Translations under genes and position numbers: made by a program
In this document: positions 21,543 through 33,169 of the stretch, in pieces
Position numbering within the stretch: position 1 is the first letter of the stretch
Layout of the letters: each line of letters begins with the position of its first letter
Notes under the pieces: generated by a model
What the model was told of the DNA's origin: nothing
Seen by the model: the letters and a program-made list of their open reading frames with translations, nothing else
Databases searched by the model: none
NCBI GenBank assembly: GCA_025677825.1
Contig: JAIXMO010000001.1
Coordinates: 496,001-560,000 of the forward strand
Source: Helicostylum pulchrum
Taxonomy: Eukaryota > Mucoromycota > Mucoromycetes > Mucorales > Mucoraceae
Reading direction: 5' to 3'
DNA length: 64,000 bases

Positions 21543-22543
21543 AGCATAATCGATGCAGCCAAGTTTATATAGCCAGCCGTTAGAGTTCCAAAGCCAGTTT
21601 GTAATAACATCTGTTATTTACAATTATTAAAATGTTTAGTATATGGACAAATACAAATATATCATTATTTTTACCATAGACGAGAGTTGTCCACACAAAA
21701 ATAAAGATCATTGCGGGACCGAGCTAAAATAACGCAAAGTAGATAGTTTAGTCATGTGATAGAGCGATTATATTCAGCATTATTTTAGAAAAAAAGGGGA
21801 GAGGAGACATACCGACATGCGCTCAGCTGCCGATCCAAAAGCGAGAGCTATTGTAGGGCAAAGAAGTATATATATTAGAGTTTTCCGAGGAATTGGATTA
21901 ATTAAAAAATATATATACCTGGAGTAATAGCGGCAAACATTGCTTGAAAAATCATAAAGGCAGAAGCAGGAATTGTTTGACCAGGTATAGGTTTCATTCC
22001 AACGCCTCTTAATAAAAAGTGAGCTATATAAAATAAAAGGAGAATGAGTTATATATGTACAGTTAAAGAGGTATTTTTTTTTTGTTATATTACCAGAGTC
22101 ACCAATGAAACTACCACCTGTTGCTGAGAAGGTTAATGAATAACCAATTAAGTACCACTATAAATAAAACCTGCTTAGTTTTTTTAATACATTAAAGGTC
22201 ATTGTGCATTAAATTACTTGAAATGATACAACAGCTACTGATAGAACAGTCAAGTACATTAACGAGAGAGCATTTTTGGCGCGAGCAAGACCCGCATAAA
22301 AAAAACCAAGCGCGGGTGACTAAGTAAAAAGGGGAAATCAAAGGATAAGAGGTAAATAATAAAAGAAAAAAAGGAGGATGAGTTAATTATTGTGATTTAA
22401 TACGGGTTGTTGTAAGCTAGGTTTACCATTAGAAACACAAGGCATGCACAAATCATAACCCAAGCGGTATCTCCACTATCAACGGCGTAGAGAGGAGTAA
22501 GTGAGACAGGGTCAAGTCCTCCCATCGTTGTATTGTCAGGCAT
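20005..22543 (-). CDS. Ammonium transporter, AMT/MEP family
   Basis: Twelve exons, complement(20005..20560, 20618..20813, 20880..21194, 21249..21353, 21413..21450, 21541..21610, 21675..21723, 21813..21847, 21919..22023, 22094..22157, 22218..22319, 22427..22543); 442 aa. The family hallmarks appear in order: DTAWVMICACLVFLM, SPALGFFYAGLARAKN, GGIPVHISSGLAA, LWFGWFAFNAGSA-type segment (ALMWFGWFAFNAG), GAVAGLATITPGSGYVSP, HYVGGLVGLILTGVFA, ending RLADEDEIIGTDWAEMGERAY. This eleven-helix plasma-membrane protein conducts ammonium for nitrogen uptake; paralogues also sense nitrogen state. The long tail of about 110 residues after GERAY is Ser/Lys-rich and probably regulatory. The 57-nt intron 20561-20617 is stop-free and in frame, so an unspliced ORF reads through it. 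Clustered GATA sites upstream fit nitrogen regulation. Confidence 0.93.
21487..21538. repeat. 52-base homopolymer T tract inside an intron
   Basis: A perfect run of 52 T on the plus strand fills most of a 90-nt intron of the ammonium transporter. On the transcript it is a 52-A tract starting immediately after the donor GT. Length is as given in this assembly; homopolymers of this size are error-prone in sequencing. Confidence 0.85.
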
Positions 22544-25416
22544 AATCGTAAAATTAATTATATCAAAATTGGTTTTAATTTAAGAGAGATAGAAAAAAGT
22601 GATTGAAAGAAGAATAAAGAAGTGAAAAAAAAAAAAGATCTTCAAAAAAAATCAATTTATGTCAAAAAAAACAAAGTACAAAAACAAATTTTTCTAATAG
22701 GTGTTTAATCTAAATTAGAGAGAGCAGATGATATTTGTTATTATTATTTTATATAAAAAAGAAAAGAAAGAAAGACAAAGGTTAAAAGTGAAGAAAAAAC
22801 TAATTTACATGGAGATATAGATAAGACAATAGCATTGATAAGGCGGCAAACTAATTGATAGGTAACAGAAGCGGAAATTTTGATTGGCTTAATTTCGATC
22901 AGACAGTGTTTGTTTTTTTAGCTTGCAATATATAAGATAAGATTCTTATTCGCTTTAATATTTACCAGTGACATGATATCTAAAGCACTATCAATACTGT
23001 CATTCGTTTATAGTAAAAAAATATATGCTGCCACATTTTCGATTAATATTATATAGAAAACGTTTTTTTTTAGTATAATAACGTAAAGTAACTACATATA
23101 AATTATCATGTTTCACAGCATACGCATTATCTTACACTTCTCTGTCCGCATCATAGAAAACTTTTTGTCAAAAAAAAATCAACATAGAAGAAACGATTTA
23201 AGTTTTTTTTTTACTTTACATATTTATAATGTTACATCTTCTGCAATATTCGGTATATATAAATAATATCGGTTCACCCCCTAAGTAAAGAAAAACTTTG
23301 ATCGGGCATAAGTTATTGCGCGTATTTCTTAATCGTAATTAACTTTTACATCTTCTATTGTGCTCAGTCTTTGGTTATAATTATAAACTTTTGTTTCTCT
23401 TACTTTATACTCGTTTGCGGCGGATATATGTCATTTTCATGGTTAATCTAGAAGAGATAAAATACATGTGAAATCAAGTGTTTCACAATACAAAGACTCG
23501 AGCTAGTTGGGGTATTCGATTGGGTACTGTCACGCTTGGCTATGATAAATAAACATAGTTTGTTCCTTTATTGTAATACCTATGACTGTGCGTAATGTTG
23601 TTCTAGTGGTTAGAATAGGCACAGTAACTTATAGTTCCATCTTAAATATATCTCCTTTTATCGCTTAATAATAAAATGAGCGAAACAAATAAATAAAGCG
23701 GAATGATCATGTCAAATAGATTTTAAAAGGCAACTTGTACTATCTTTTAAAAAAAAGGTTGGCATCTAGGGACCATTCTCAACCTTTAAAATTATCTGAC
23801 TAAACCAACTTGACTCTTTTGAAAATCTTTATTTTTCTACTCTTTGTCTTCTAAATATTTCATGCAGTTACGGAACTATGTACTTTAATGTTGATACCGA
23901 TTTTTTTTATCCTGCACTACTGATGCGTATACCAGGTTTACTATGAGGCGAAGTAATAAAATAGACGTGTACGTTTCAGATATTGCACTTTTTTCGTTGG
24001 TTGGAAGAGCCCTTCCAACAAAACTCGTTCAATAAAAACGCTGATTATAGCAATTTATGTAACCCAAAGATTATAATATATCAGTTCTCCCCTGAAATAC
24101 AGCTCGAAAAAAAAGCATGAATAAACATAGAACATCATTTTAGGTTTGAACAAATTTGGAAGATCCTTTTTGGCGGTTCTCCCAATAGCTTTTCTAGCGC
24201 GTTAAAAAAGGATCTTTAATATATTTATAGTAAGATAATAATAATTTATCTGTCAAAACTATGCTTTGGCTTGAGTGACTATTGTGTCTTTTGCTAGCTA
24301 CTACAAACAAATATTTTTCGCTATCAAATACATTCTCTTTTCAAACAAGTATTGAAACTCCTTTTTCGTTATATCTACCCAACAAAACCAATAAGGGGTT
24401 AATTGAAACTTATGGAAGCTCATTTGATTGTGCCTCAACAGTGTGACATTTTTTTTTTCAGACATCGTTTTGGCGGAAAAAAAAGAGATGTATGTATATT
24501 CACGACCAACAAATAAACCTTCTTTTTTTTAATATAGTCTTTTTACATTCTTGTTTATAAACAGCAAATAATAAATAGTAAAATAAGTTTCAATTAATTT
24601 ATTTATTTTATACGTGGAAACGAAAACCTAACTTTTTGTTTTGTTTGACTCAACAGTAAAATGTTCCCCCTTTTTTTTGTTTTGGAGATCTATTTTAGCG
24701 CCAACAATAGACGGCATTCTGTTTGAAACAGTATCATGCATTATGGTTAATGAGGCACGCATCACTTTTTTTTTATGCAATATGTATGGTTGAATTGGTC
24801 GCGTAAACTAACGTTTTTAAAGTACTCGGCAGGTGAACGTCTTGGGTTCTTTTTTTTTTTTTTGTTACGAGTATTGGTATTACATCATTCTGAATTAAGC
24901 TTTTGATGGTACTGCATAAACGTTACGAGTTCCCCTGGTTCTCAAAATAAAGTCGAAAAAAACAGAATAGATCCATAATCGCTTTTTTTTAATATTGATG
25001 AAATAAAGATTTTGCGCGTAATTATAACCTATCGCAGTACTAGCTTAGCCAATGATGAATAGTATCGAGATATTAGTGTTTAACAGTGGAATGTTCAGAA
25101 TAGCCGGCGGGAACAAACGGGACTGAGTACCCGACGTCAGATATATTAGAACAGGAATACTTATATGTATATAGAGCAGGCAGCTGGTAGTTATTTATTT
25201 CTAAAAAAAAAAGAAAAAAAAAAAGAGAAGAACTGACCTCACCCTTGCATGATTTAAAAAGCGGTTTAGTCAGATTTTAAGTGTTACATTAAACATTAGA
25301 TAGTGAGAATTAAATGCATTGCAACAGAGATGGCATATTTAATATTTATTAAATAATATGTAAAAAGTAAAAGTAATATAATAATGATGGCACAAAAATA
25401 AATTAATATATATTGT
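22544..25416. other. Long gene-free region upstream of the ammonium transporter
   Basis: About 2.9 kb with no ORF over 60 codons on either strand. The part next to 22543 is the presumed promoter of the ammonium transporter and includes clustered GATA sites (annotated separately). The far end is the 3' flank of the PIP5-kinase gene. A tRNA D-arm-like string near 23600 was examined and rejected. I find no repeat-family member or RNA gene here. Confidence 0.5.
22819..22941. promoter_or_regulatory. GATA-site cluster upstream of the ammonium transporter
   Basis: Four GATA cores lie within 123 bases, 276-398 bases upstream of the transporter start: AGATAAG at 22819, TGATAAG at 22836, TGATAGG at 22856 and AGATAAG at 22935. 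HGATAR sites are bound by AreA/Nit2/Gln3-type GATA factors, which activate ammonium permease genes under nitrogen limitation in other fungi. The regulatory role here is inferred from site spacing and gene identity. Confidence 0.5.
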
Positions 25417-27597
25417 TTAAACCTTTTTTTTGTTTTCGGTTTCTAATTGATATTCGCTTGGTATATCTTCATTATGATCTAAGGCCTTTGCCATAAAGCC
25501 CATGAATCTGTTACCATAAACCTTTGGTTTCACAGCAGATATTTCATTTTTATCTTGTGTTATTGATTTAAAGAAATGCTCAGATTTTTTCTTCATATCG
25601 TAAGGTGTTAAAATATCAATAATACCCAAGAAATAAAGTGAAGGAGCAGCTCTATTTCTTTCATCTGTTGCTTGGAAACCACCATCGTCAGCGTAAAATG
25701 CACAGTTACGACGTCTATTTTAGAAAATAATGATTAGATTGAATCCGTATATAATATAAAATAGATATATACGTACTCATCAAAGAGAGTATCGGGGAGC
25801 TCAGATGCATTTAATTTATCGGGGTTTGCTTCCATGATTACCTTACGATAAACCATGGCCTTACTTTCACGACGTTTCATCATGGAAGCTCGTCTTTCAG
25901 CAAGTTTTGTATCAGGCTAATAATCATATAATGTTTAGTCGTAATATAAATGCACATAAAACTTTAAATCGTACCTGGAAGAATTGTAGTGTCGAGTTAC
26001 GGACATTATCTTTATTTCCCCTGACAATATCATGTACACCAATCATTAGACTATAGTCCATAATGTTCATTCTAACCAAAAGCTATTATTTATGGTTAAT
26101 AAAATAGAGTTATCATAGGTCTTGTTAATTCTTATTTACCTTGACATCACGCAAAAGTTGAGTTATAAACAATTTACGCTTTTTAGGACCAAGCTGTAAT
26201 TTTTTACATTGCTTTTCCCAGTTTAAATCTTTCATGACAGCATAAGGATTTTTCTTGATTTCTTCTTCGGGTAAGAAACGACCAAGAGTAGAACCCTTTA
26301 AATCGTATGTTTCATGAATATCTTTGTTTGGCGGTAATACGTTGCCCATAACTACAAAATGGATTTTACGACCATGAGGAAGTTTAACACGGTGAAGACC
26401 ATAGTAGCGGCAAAGTAAAGTATCAGGGTTTGAAGAAACATGCTATGAATGTACAAATTAGTATAATAAATGAATGGAATTATAAATAAGCTGTATATTT
26501 ACGTCATGATATTCCTTTAGTATTTTTCTCATAAATTTATGCTCAGTATGATGAATAGTTTTAATAATGAAACGATAATCTCTAGAGTAGTAAAAGAAAC
26601 TACCACTTTTACCGGGAGAACCAAGTTCAGATAAGATGTATTTACTTGTTAATGAGATCTATATATATATAACTAATTAAGATATATGTATATATATATA
26701 TATGTGTGTGTGTGTGTTACATACCAAGTAATCAGCGGGATCAATACCAAATCTTTCACGAAGAGCACGAAATACCCAAGGCGCATAATCTTTAAACTTG
26801 AAATCATATTTTGCACCAGGTGTTAACTCATCACCAGTACTAATAATAACAGTAATGCAAATGAAAACATACTAAGTAACTTGTATTTGATAAAATAACG
26901 ATAAAAGCAATAAAACTTACACATCAAAAGCAAGCTTATGAGCGGCAGAAAAGTCTTGATCGACAATTGGTCTATCAGGTTTAGCCGAAACTCTTCCGAC
27001 AGCAATACGAATACCAGTTAGCATGTTATACATTAAAATATAATTTTGATGGCCTTCAGAAATAAGAGTTCCCATCAATACACGATCTTCACTATCGTCT
27101 GGTTTTCTACGAGATAATCTTTTAAATGTCTTTCTTCTTGCAGTTAATTCCTTTTGAAATTCTTCTGATATTTCTGTATTATCGTTTTCTGCCAATACAT
27201 TGGCAGTTGTATGATTACGGTTCATTTGCCTCTTTCTAAAAGAAGATGCGGGAGCTAAATTAAAACTAGTTGAATGCCTTTTAGGTTCGACAGGAGGACC
27301 ATCAAGTATTTCGGTATTATTTACTGTTACATGATTTGATAGCTGAGACTTTGGTAAACTAGTCTTACTATCATTGCTTATTGTATCACTGGTAATTGGG
27401 TATTCATGAATGGAGGAAAAAGAATTTGATTGAGTTTGAGAAATGGAACGAGGTTTCTCGTTAGAAGCAGGAATGAGTGAAATAACTTGGTGCGTATGTT
27501 GCTTAGTTAGATGATGATGATTTAAATCTGATTTAGTATCCAAGTTTGAATTATAAAAATAATCATTTTGCTGTTGTTGTTGGGCTGCCAGAGCCAT
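25417..27597 (-). CDS. MSS4: Phosphatidylinositol-4-phosphate 5-kinase (Mss4/Its3-like)
   Basis: Seven exons, complement(25417..25714, 25777..25916, 25975..26082, 26140..26442, 26503..26658, 26725..26839, 26921..27597), 598 aa. A Gln/Ser-rich N terminus (about 1-200) leads into the PIPK catalytic domain. Visible elements are the glycine-rich loop [16 protein letters not shown] with the ATP-binding lysine in FIIKTI, the signature [10 protein letters not shown], the catalytic [11 protein letters not shown] and [20 protein letters not shown] with the lysine-rich activation loop. It makes PI(4,5)P2 at the plasma membrane, controlling actin polarity, endocytosis and cell-wall signalling. The catalytic core looks complete. 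At 598 aa it is shorter than yeast Mss4 (about 780) because of a shorter N-terminal region. Confidence 0.93.
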
Positions 27598-27749
27598 TAT
27601 AAAATATTATTATATTTTTTTTGAAAGGAAAGTAATGGGTTTATTTGAAAGGAAAGTTAGAAGAAAAAAAAAGAAAAAGTTATATAAAGGGGAGGGAACA
27701 GGGGATTTATTTTTATTTAGACACGTGTGACATGAACAAACACAGACAG

Positions 27750-30320
27750 TTATTTAAAGGCTGCAAGCTTATAACCTCTCCAAGTTTGGTATCCCGTACG
27801 ACTATAGAAATCAACTAATTCAACCCAGTCTACATATGATTTCTTTACACCACGTTCACGAAGTATCTTATTAGCGTAAGCTACAATACCAATACCAATA
27901 CCTCGGCCGCGTTCTTCTGAAGCTACACCAACGCAAGCCATACCACCGCTTTCAGCTCCAAATAAATCTGGATGAGTCCAGACTAAGTCAGTTCTATTTT
28001 CATGAGATCCTTCTGTTGTATGTAAAATAACACTGGCAATGATTTTGCCTTCTTTATCACCTTCTCGTGCTACAATCAAGTCATGATAATCTCCTAATTC
28101 TGCATGGTGTTTATATGTTGATAACCAGTAGTCAAAATACTTTTCTTGGAATTTAAACAAGTCCTCGATCTCTCCTTCTTCAATAGTACCAAACCAAATG
28201 TTTTCTTTATTCATACGTTCAGTAATCTTGGCAGGAATTTCGTAGTTAGTCAAATCACCCATTAAATCCCAAACCATATTATCTTGAAAGGTATATCCTC
28301 GGTGCTTGAAAAATACTTGAGCCTTTTGTCCAGTTTGATCATGATTGGGTACACCACAGAAAAAACGAGGATAGCTTGAACCAAGCATAACACTAGAGCC
28401 GTTATTTCTGAACATTTCAAGACAATAATCATTCAAGATAGTACCAACACCTTTGTTTTGATACTTTGGATCAACCATTAAAAGAGCCAATTGTCCAGAG
28501 TTACTTGCTTTAATGGTTTGTGTAGCAGCAAAACCTATGACCTGTTTATTTTCATTTGAGACAAAGAAATGTTGCCCTTGCTCCATTCTAGAAAGTATCA
28601 AGGAGAAATCTTGGACAGAGAGAGGCCAACTAGAGCTATAAATAGTTTCCCAAAGTTGGTGACAAGCTTCAAGTTGATTAATTGCGTACTTTTCAACCTT
28701 ATATGGGGAGTAACTAATAACGGCATCACTTGTATTGGGAATAGTAATAGGAAGATGGTTTTCATTTTTAATTTCTCCAAAAAGCATACGAGCAAATGAT
28801 TCATAAGCAGGTGGCGTATATTCATAAGTAACAAAATAGGTATCAATTTCGGGAAACGCCATCAAATCATAGGGATTAATAACTGCTACAACGATTAGCT
28901 TCTTGGCAAGTGATTTAGCTAAACTAACGAGTTGGGACTGGAAAGGGTGAAGATTACCGTTGGCTGTACCAATAATAACATAATCTGCTTCGCTAATATG
29001 ACTTGATAAATCTTGTGTATCCTCGTTAAAAATAACATATTTTGTGTTACGGTGGCGACGACCTAAAGCTTCATACATTGCTTTAAAGGGTTCTGTTTCA
29101 GAGTCAATAGCTAATGTAAGTGGTACATGTGCCGCCAAAAATAGAATTTTGTCTTCTTTCTTTGGTTGGATTGGTACAAGTTGTTGGCGGTCACGAACTA
29201 AGGTTGGTACCTTGTTATAAAGTCTATCACTTAATTCCAAATGTTCTTGACAGCCGATAACACCAAGGTCCTTGATAGCAAGAGCATTTTCCCAACTTAA
29301 AAAGCGATCCTTAAGTTCAGAAACTCGACATAATGATTTATGTAAAGCATCTTCATCTAATGTACCAGCAGCAAGGTCTTGATCAATGAATTTAAAACAG
29401 TCTTGCTGGAATTCAAGTGTATGAGAAATCATACTCATATCATTACCAGCTTGAAGTGCCATAATAGCACCACGAGCAGAACCAACGGTATCTTTAACGG
29501 CATCCATTTCGACACAATCAGTAATAATAATACCTTCATAACCAAGTCGATTACGTAATAAATCAGTAGCAATTTCGGATGAAATACTAGCAGGACGATT
29601 ATTTTCCTTGATAATCTTGGGTAAAGAAATATGAGCAATCATAACTGAACTAGGGTAAGCATCACCTTTAGCAGCAATAGCTTGACGAAATGGAATCAAT
29701 TCGATTTTTTCTAAGTCATTTACATCTTTATCAATAACGGGAACACCCAAATGAGAATCAGTAGCAGTATCACCGTGACCAGGGAAATGCTTAATACTAG
29801 TGGCAACACCGTTTATATGATAAGCTTCTACTTGAGCAATACCTAATTTTCCCACGAGAGCAGGGTCCTCACCAAAGGAACGGACACCAATCACAGGATT
29901 CAAAGAGTTATTGTTTACATCCACGTCCGGAGCTAAATTCCAGTTAATTCCCAAAGCTAAAAGCTCTTTTGATGTAGCTTTGGCAACTTGATAAGCGGCA
30001 CTGGTGGAGCCAATAGCGCCTAATGCCATACTACCCGGTAAATAAGTACCACTAGATCCTAATCGACGAACAACACCATTTTCTTGGTCTACAGCAATAA
30101 ACAAAGGTCTTTTATGACCAGCTTCCTTTGCAGCAGTTTGTAAAGTATGAGTTAAACGTTGGACTTGTTCAGGTGACTCAATGTTACGAGAAAAGAAGAT
30201 GACCGATCCAAGATTGCGAGTACGAATGAGATCTAAAATACCTTCCGTAGCTTCAACACCGTGAAAACCACACATTAATAATTGACCAATATCATGGTTC
30301 ATATCCGTTGTCTTTGTCAT
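27750..30320 (-). CDS. NagZ-like GH3 beta-N-acetylhexosaminidase fused to GNAT domains
   Basis: A single exon encodes 856 aa with no intron, unlike its neighbours. Residues 1-350 form a GH3 NagZ-type barrel with DQENGVVRRLG, KHFPGHGDTATDSHLG (the His-Asp acid/base dyad of NagZ enzymes) and the nucleophile region IITDCVEMDAV. Residues of about 350-540 resemble the following alpha/beta domain. About 560-700 and 700-856 look like two GNAT acetyltransferase-type modules; LALLMVDPKYQNKGVGTILN and CVGVASEERGRGIGIGIVAY both carry the acetyl-CoA loop. The likely role is cytosolic removal of N-acetylglucosamine from chitin- or glycan-derived fragments, coupled to amino-sugar acetyl metabolism. Related GH3-GNAT proteins exist in other fungi, some beside GlcNAc-catabolic genes; none lies beside it here. 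There is no signal peptide. The intronless structure could reflect bacterial ancestry or intron loss. Confidence 0.88.
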   Translation of the reverse strand: MTKTTDMNHDIGQLLMCGFHGVEATEGILDLIRTRNLGSVIFFSRNIESPEQVQRLTHTLQTAAKEAGHKRPLFIAVDQENGVVRRLGSSGTYLPGSMALGAIGSTSAAYQVAKATSKELLALGINWNLAPDVDVNNNSLNPVIGVRSFGEDPALVGKLGIAQVEAYHINGVATSIKHFPGHGDTATDSHLGVPVIDKDVNDLEKIELIPFRQAIAAKGDAYPSSVMIAHISLPKIIKENNRPASISSEIATDLLRNRLGYEGIIITDCVEMDAVKDTVGSARGAIMALQAGNDMSMISHTLEFQQDCFKFIDQDLAAGTLDEDALHKSLCRVSELKDRFLSWENALAIKDLGVIGCQEHLELSDRLYNKVPTLVRDRQQLVPIQPKKEDKILFLAAHVPLTLAIDSETEPFKAMYEALGRRHRNTKYVIFNEDTQDLSSHISEADYVIIGTANGNLHPFQSQLVSLAKSLAKKLIVVAVINPYDLMAFPEIDTYFVTYEYTPPAYESFARMLFGEIKNENHLPITIPNTSDAVISYSPYKVEKYAINQLEACHQLWETIYSSSWPLSVQDFSLILSRMEQGQHFFVSNENKQVIGFAATQTIKASNSGQLALLMVDPKYQNKGVGTILNDYCLEMFRNNGSSVMLGSSYPRFFCGVPNHDQTGQKAQVFFKHRGYTFQDNMVWDLMGDLTNYEIPAKITERMNKENIWFGTIEEGEIEDLFKFQEKYFDYWLSTYKHHAELGDYHDLIVAREGDKEGKIIASVILHTTEGSHENRTDLVWTHPDLFGAESGGMACVGVASEERGRGIGIGIVAYANKILRERGVKKSYVDWVELVDFYSRTGYQTWRGYKLAAFK

Positions 30321-31505
30321 TTTGCTTTTCTTTTGTTTTTAGAAAAGATGAAAGGGAAAAAGGGTATTATGATTTTCAGGGAAAAAAGGTGCTTGCTTTA
30401 AAATAAAGCTTTCGTAATAGTTACACGGGAAAGGAATAAGGTTTCTGTAACTGAGTAATCCCAACATCTTGTGAACTAGTTTTCTTCTGGTTTACAAAGG
30501 CAGCTTATTAGTTGTTGAGTGCAAAAAAAAATGAGAAGACAAGTAATAAATACATTTATGTAGTTAGTACTGTTACGTGAAAAGTGCTACTTAAAGCAAC
30601 TAACAGTTGCATTTATTCGCAGGTGTTCAGTAAATAAAGGACCGGTATGTGAAAAAAAAATTGAAAAATCAGGGACAGGACATTAGTTACACAGGCTTTT
30701 TTTTTTTTGAGACAGGAGGTCCTTAAATATTGTAGCGCTGCTCATTCAAGTTACTTTAAGAGCAATATAATATACCAAATTAACCACGAACGATAACGTA
30801 ACTGTTCATTATAGAGCGCAACAACAACAATAAAAACGATTAAAAGAAAAACGTATATGAAAACAAGTACGCGTGAGAAGTAATATCCTGCTCCTTTTTT
30901 TTTGAACTTGTAAATTAGCAGTGCTAATTTTAAAGGAAGTGTCTGGTGCTCACCAAAAAAACCCGGTGCCCACAAAAATAAAAACCTGGTACACGTATCT
31001 TTCTCCGTAGATTACGTACTTGATTGATAATATCTACGGCTTCTTCTAGTTTTGTTGTCGCCTAGGCCAATGAGACCCTCCCCATCAGCTGAATGGGATA
31101 CGAGGGAATCTCCATAGATCAGAGGTGGAAGTTATCCTCTGTAATACTGTTGAGGTTGCAAGTAATTAACCCTTTCATGGTCTACTTAGAGTCGCACGGG
31201 CTAGTAGATTCACAATACTACATTATTGCTTTCATTAAATTAGATATTCTTTTTTTTATACATAAAAGTAACTTTAATCGTGCATCCTTGGATAAGTGGA
31301 GGTAAACTTGTTTCAGGAGAGATAAGTGGGTTTAGACTTCGGAAAAAGTGACAATTGTTTTTTGGAGAATCATAAAAAATCTAAAATAGTAAGGTCCTCA
31401 CTATAAACATTGCAGAAGGGACGTGCATTTCAGTTCCCTTTCTAAGTATGAAACTCAAAATCTGAAGTATGTTTAAAATATAACTTTATTTTTTCTAATA
31501 TATCT
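30321..31505. other. Intergenic region
   Basis: Mostly the upstream region of the GH3-GNAT gene. Short reading frames on both strands have biased, hydrophobic composition and look fortuitous. Near 30935-30990 there are three imperfect copies of a CTGGTGCTCACC-like string, and near 31000-31060 an arrangement of TCTCCGTAGATTACGT and ATCTACGG. These may be remnants of a small repeat, but I cannot define its limits. Confidence 0.4.
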
Positions 31506-32081
31506 TTATTTTCCGATATATTTTGTAATACCGGTTTTATTTTCATTGAACTCGACACCGTGATGAATTAAGACTTGGTGCAATAAACTTTCAAAGAGAA
31601 CCAAAGGATTGACAAAACTACCAGGTATATACTTATATTTTTTGTCTACTTGAAACTGGAAAACGCCAATTTCCAAAGCAACTTCAATGATGGATAAAGC
31701 ACTATCTATATCTTTATGTCCTATGTGTACGTGTATAAGGTTATTTAAGAGAGTTAATTCCAACATAGGTGCTCTTAACGGCTTGTCAAACTCTGATAAA
31801 ACCAAATTGAAGTAACAATGAGAGTCTTCGGCACTAGGCGCATATCGCACCAAAGTGGAAACAGCAATATGGAAAGATGTAATATCTTCGTCACTATATT
31901 CAATTTTTGCTTTTTTTATTTCATCGAGTATCTTTCTTAGATCTACAAATAGTATTTCTGCCTTGGCGAAATTATCGTTTACTTTTAGTTCATATTTAAT
32001 TGTTTTCGAGACCCTTCCCGAGAGTACAAGCTGATTCAACTTCTTTCTTGTTTCAATACTTTCGAAATCGTAGGTTTGCAT
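31506..32081 (-). CDS. Unknown helical protein
   Basis: A single exon encodes 191 aa from the ATG at 32081. The longer upstream frame is only low-complexity leader sequence that includes a (GA)n run. The protein is mixed charged and hydrophobic with the look of paired helices (DSALSIIEVALEIGVFQF, LVLFESLLHQVLIHHG), which may be TPR- or PPR-like but without a clear repeat. Composition is balanced and the frame is long, so I take it as a real gene or the 3' remainder of one. There is no signal peptide or membrane segment. Family not recognised. Confidence 0.45.
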   Translation of the reverse strand: MQTYDFESIETRKKLNQLVLSGRVSKTIKYELKVNDNFAKAEILFVDLRKILDEIKKAKIEYSDEDITSFHIAVSTLVRYAPSAEDSHCYFNLVLSEFDKPLRAPMLELTLLNNLIHVHIGHKDIDSALSIIEVALEIGVFQFQVDKKYKYIPGSFVNPLVLFESLLHQVLIHHGVEFNENKTGITKYIGK

Positions 32082-33091
32082 TTTTATTTTATGAATAATA
32101 GATATATATATACATATAGAGAGAGAGAGAGAGAGAGAAGAATTATGTTTTTTCAAAAAATAAAAAACATACATTTTATCTGAGTTGTACAAAAAGTTCA
32201 TTTTTCAACTTTTTCTTGTCAATTATTTTACTCTTAATAAAAAATATCAAGTTTAAAGAGGACTGAATCATCCAGAAAAAAAATAACGACAATGTCACAG
32301 CGTTTTTTTTTTTTTTTACTTCTTTCATGAAATGCCAACCTTATTGTTTAGGTAAGTTATATTTAATAAATAATGAACCAACAGCTAATTTTTTTTTAAA
32401 AAGTAATTTACTATGCAAAAAAAAAAAGAGTTAATATTAAAGAAGATAATAAAATAAGAGTATATCTACCTAGATGAAACTAGTGAAAACGCGTTCAATA
32501 AACCAAGTAAATAGTAAAAAGTTGCCACTACAAAAAAAAAACATATATATCCCATATTTTTGAGAAAGCTGTTGGTACATGGAAAATGTTTGACCGAAAA
32601 ATAATGGTTAATACTTGTTCATTTCGCGTTTGACATGATTTATTTATTTACCCGTTCAAATTAGTTTTAATCGCATAAAGAGGAAACTTGCGTGAATCAA
32701 GTTGAGACATCAAGTACATATACATACAATAAAAATAATTAACTGACGTATACGTAAATACAAGTATTATGAAGCTAACAGCAGTATAATTACGACCGCT
32801 CTCCCTATTTTATCATTCTTTTTTATCATATCTTAAAAAGACTTTTTTTTTTCGTATTTTTTTTTTTTCTTTTTCTTCTTTGTTTTTATTTTTATGTTTA
32901 TGCAAACTAATACGGTCCTTTTTGGAGCAATGGTCATCCGTAAAAGTGAGTGAAAAGTAACTGGCCATGTCTTAATCGAACGTGTAAATTGAAACGTGCA
33001 TATTTTTTCAAAAAAGAACCATACGCATTCTATTAAATTACTTTATTTACGCTACTATAGACTTAAAAGCGTTTCTAAGTATAAGAAATAA
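32082..33091. other. Intergenic region
   Basis: Contains a (GA)n run at about 32118-32138 and poly-T tracts near 32300 and 32840-32880. No gene seen. It separates the unknown gene (-) from the nuclease-like ORF (+) and may hold the promoters of both. Confidence 0.45.
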
Positions 33092-33169
33092 TCCAAGTTA
33101 CCGGAGGCTTTCAATTCCAGAAAGTTCATACAATTACTTGAAATTGTACTTGATGGAACGAAGCTTGAA

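Noticed and set aside
23594..23625. tRNA D-arm-like string GTTCTAGTGGTTAGAATAGG
   Set aside because: It resembles an A box, but no anticodon arm, T-arm (GGTTCGA-type B box) or acceptor pairing follows within 80 bases on either strand.
30751..30975. 74-codon hydrophobic frame on the minus strand
   Set aside because: Composition is typical of AT-rich noncoding DNA (Phe/Ile/Leu/Val/Tyr), with no conserved motif or intron partner.
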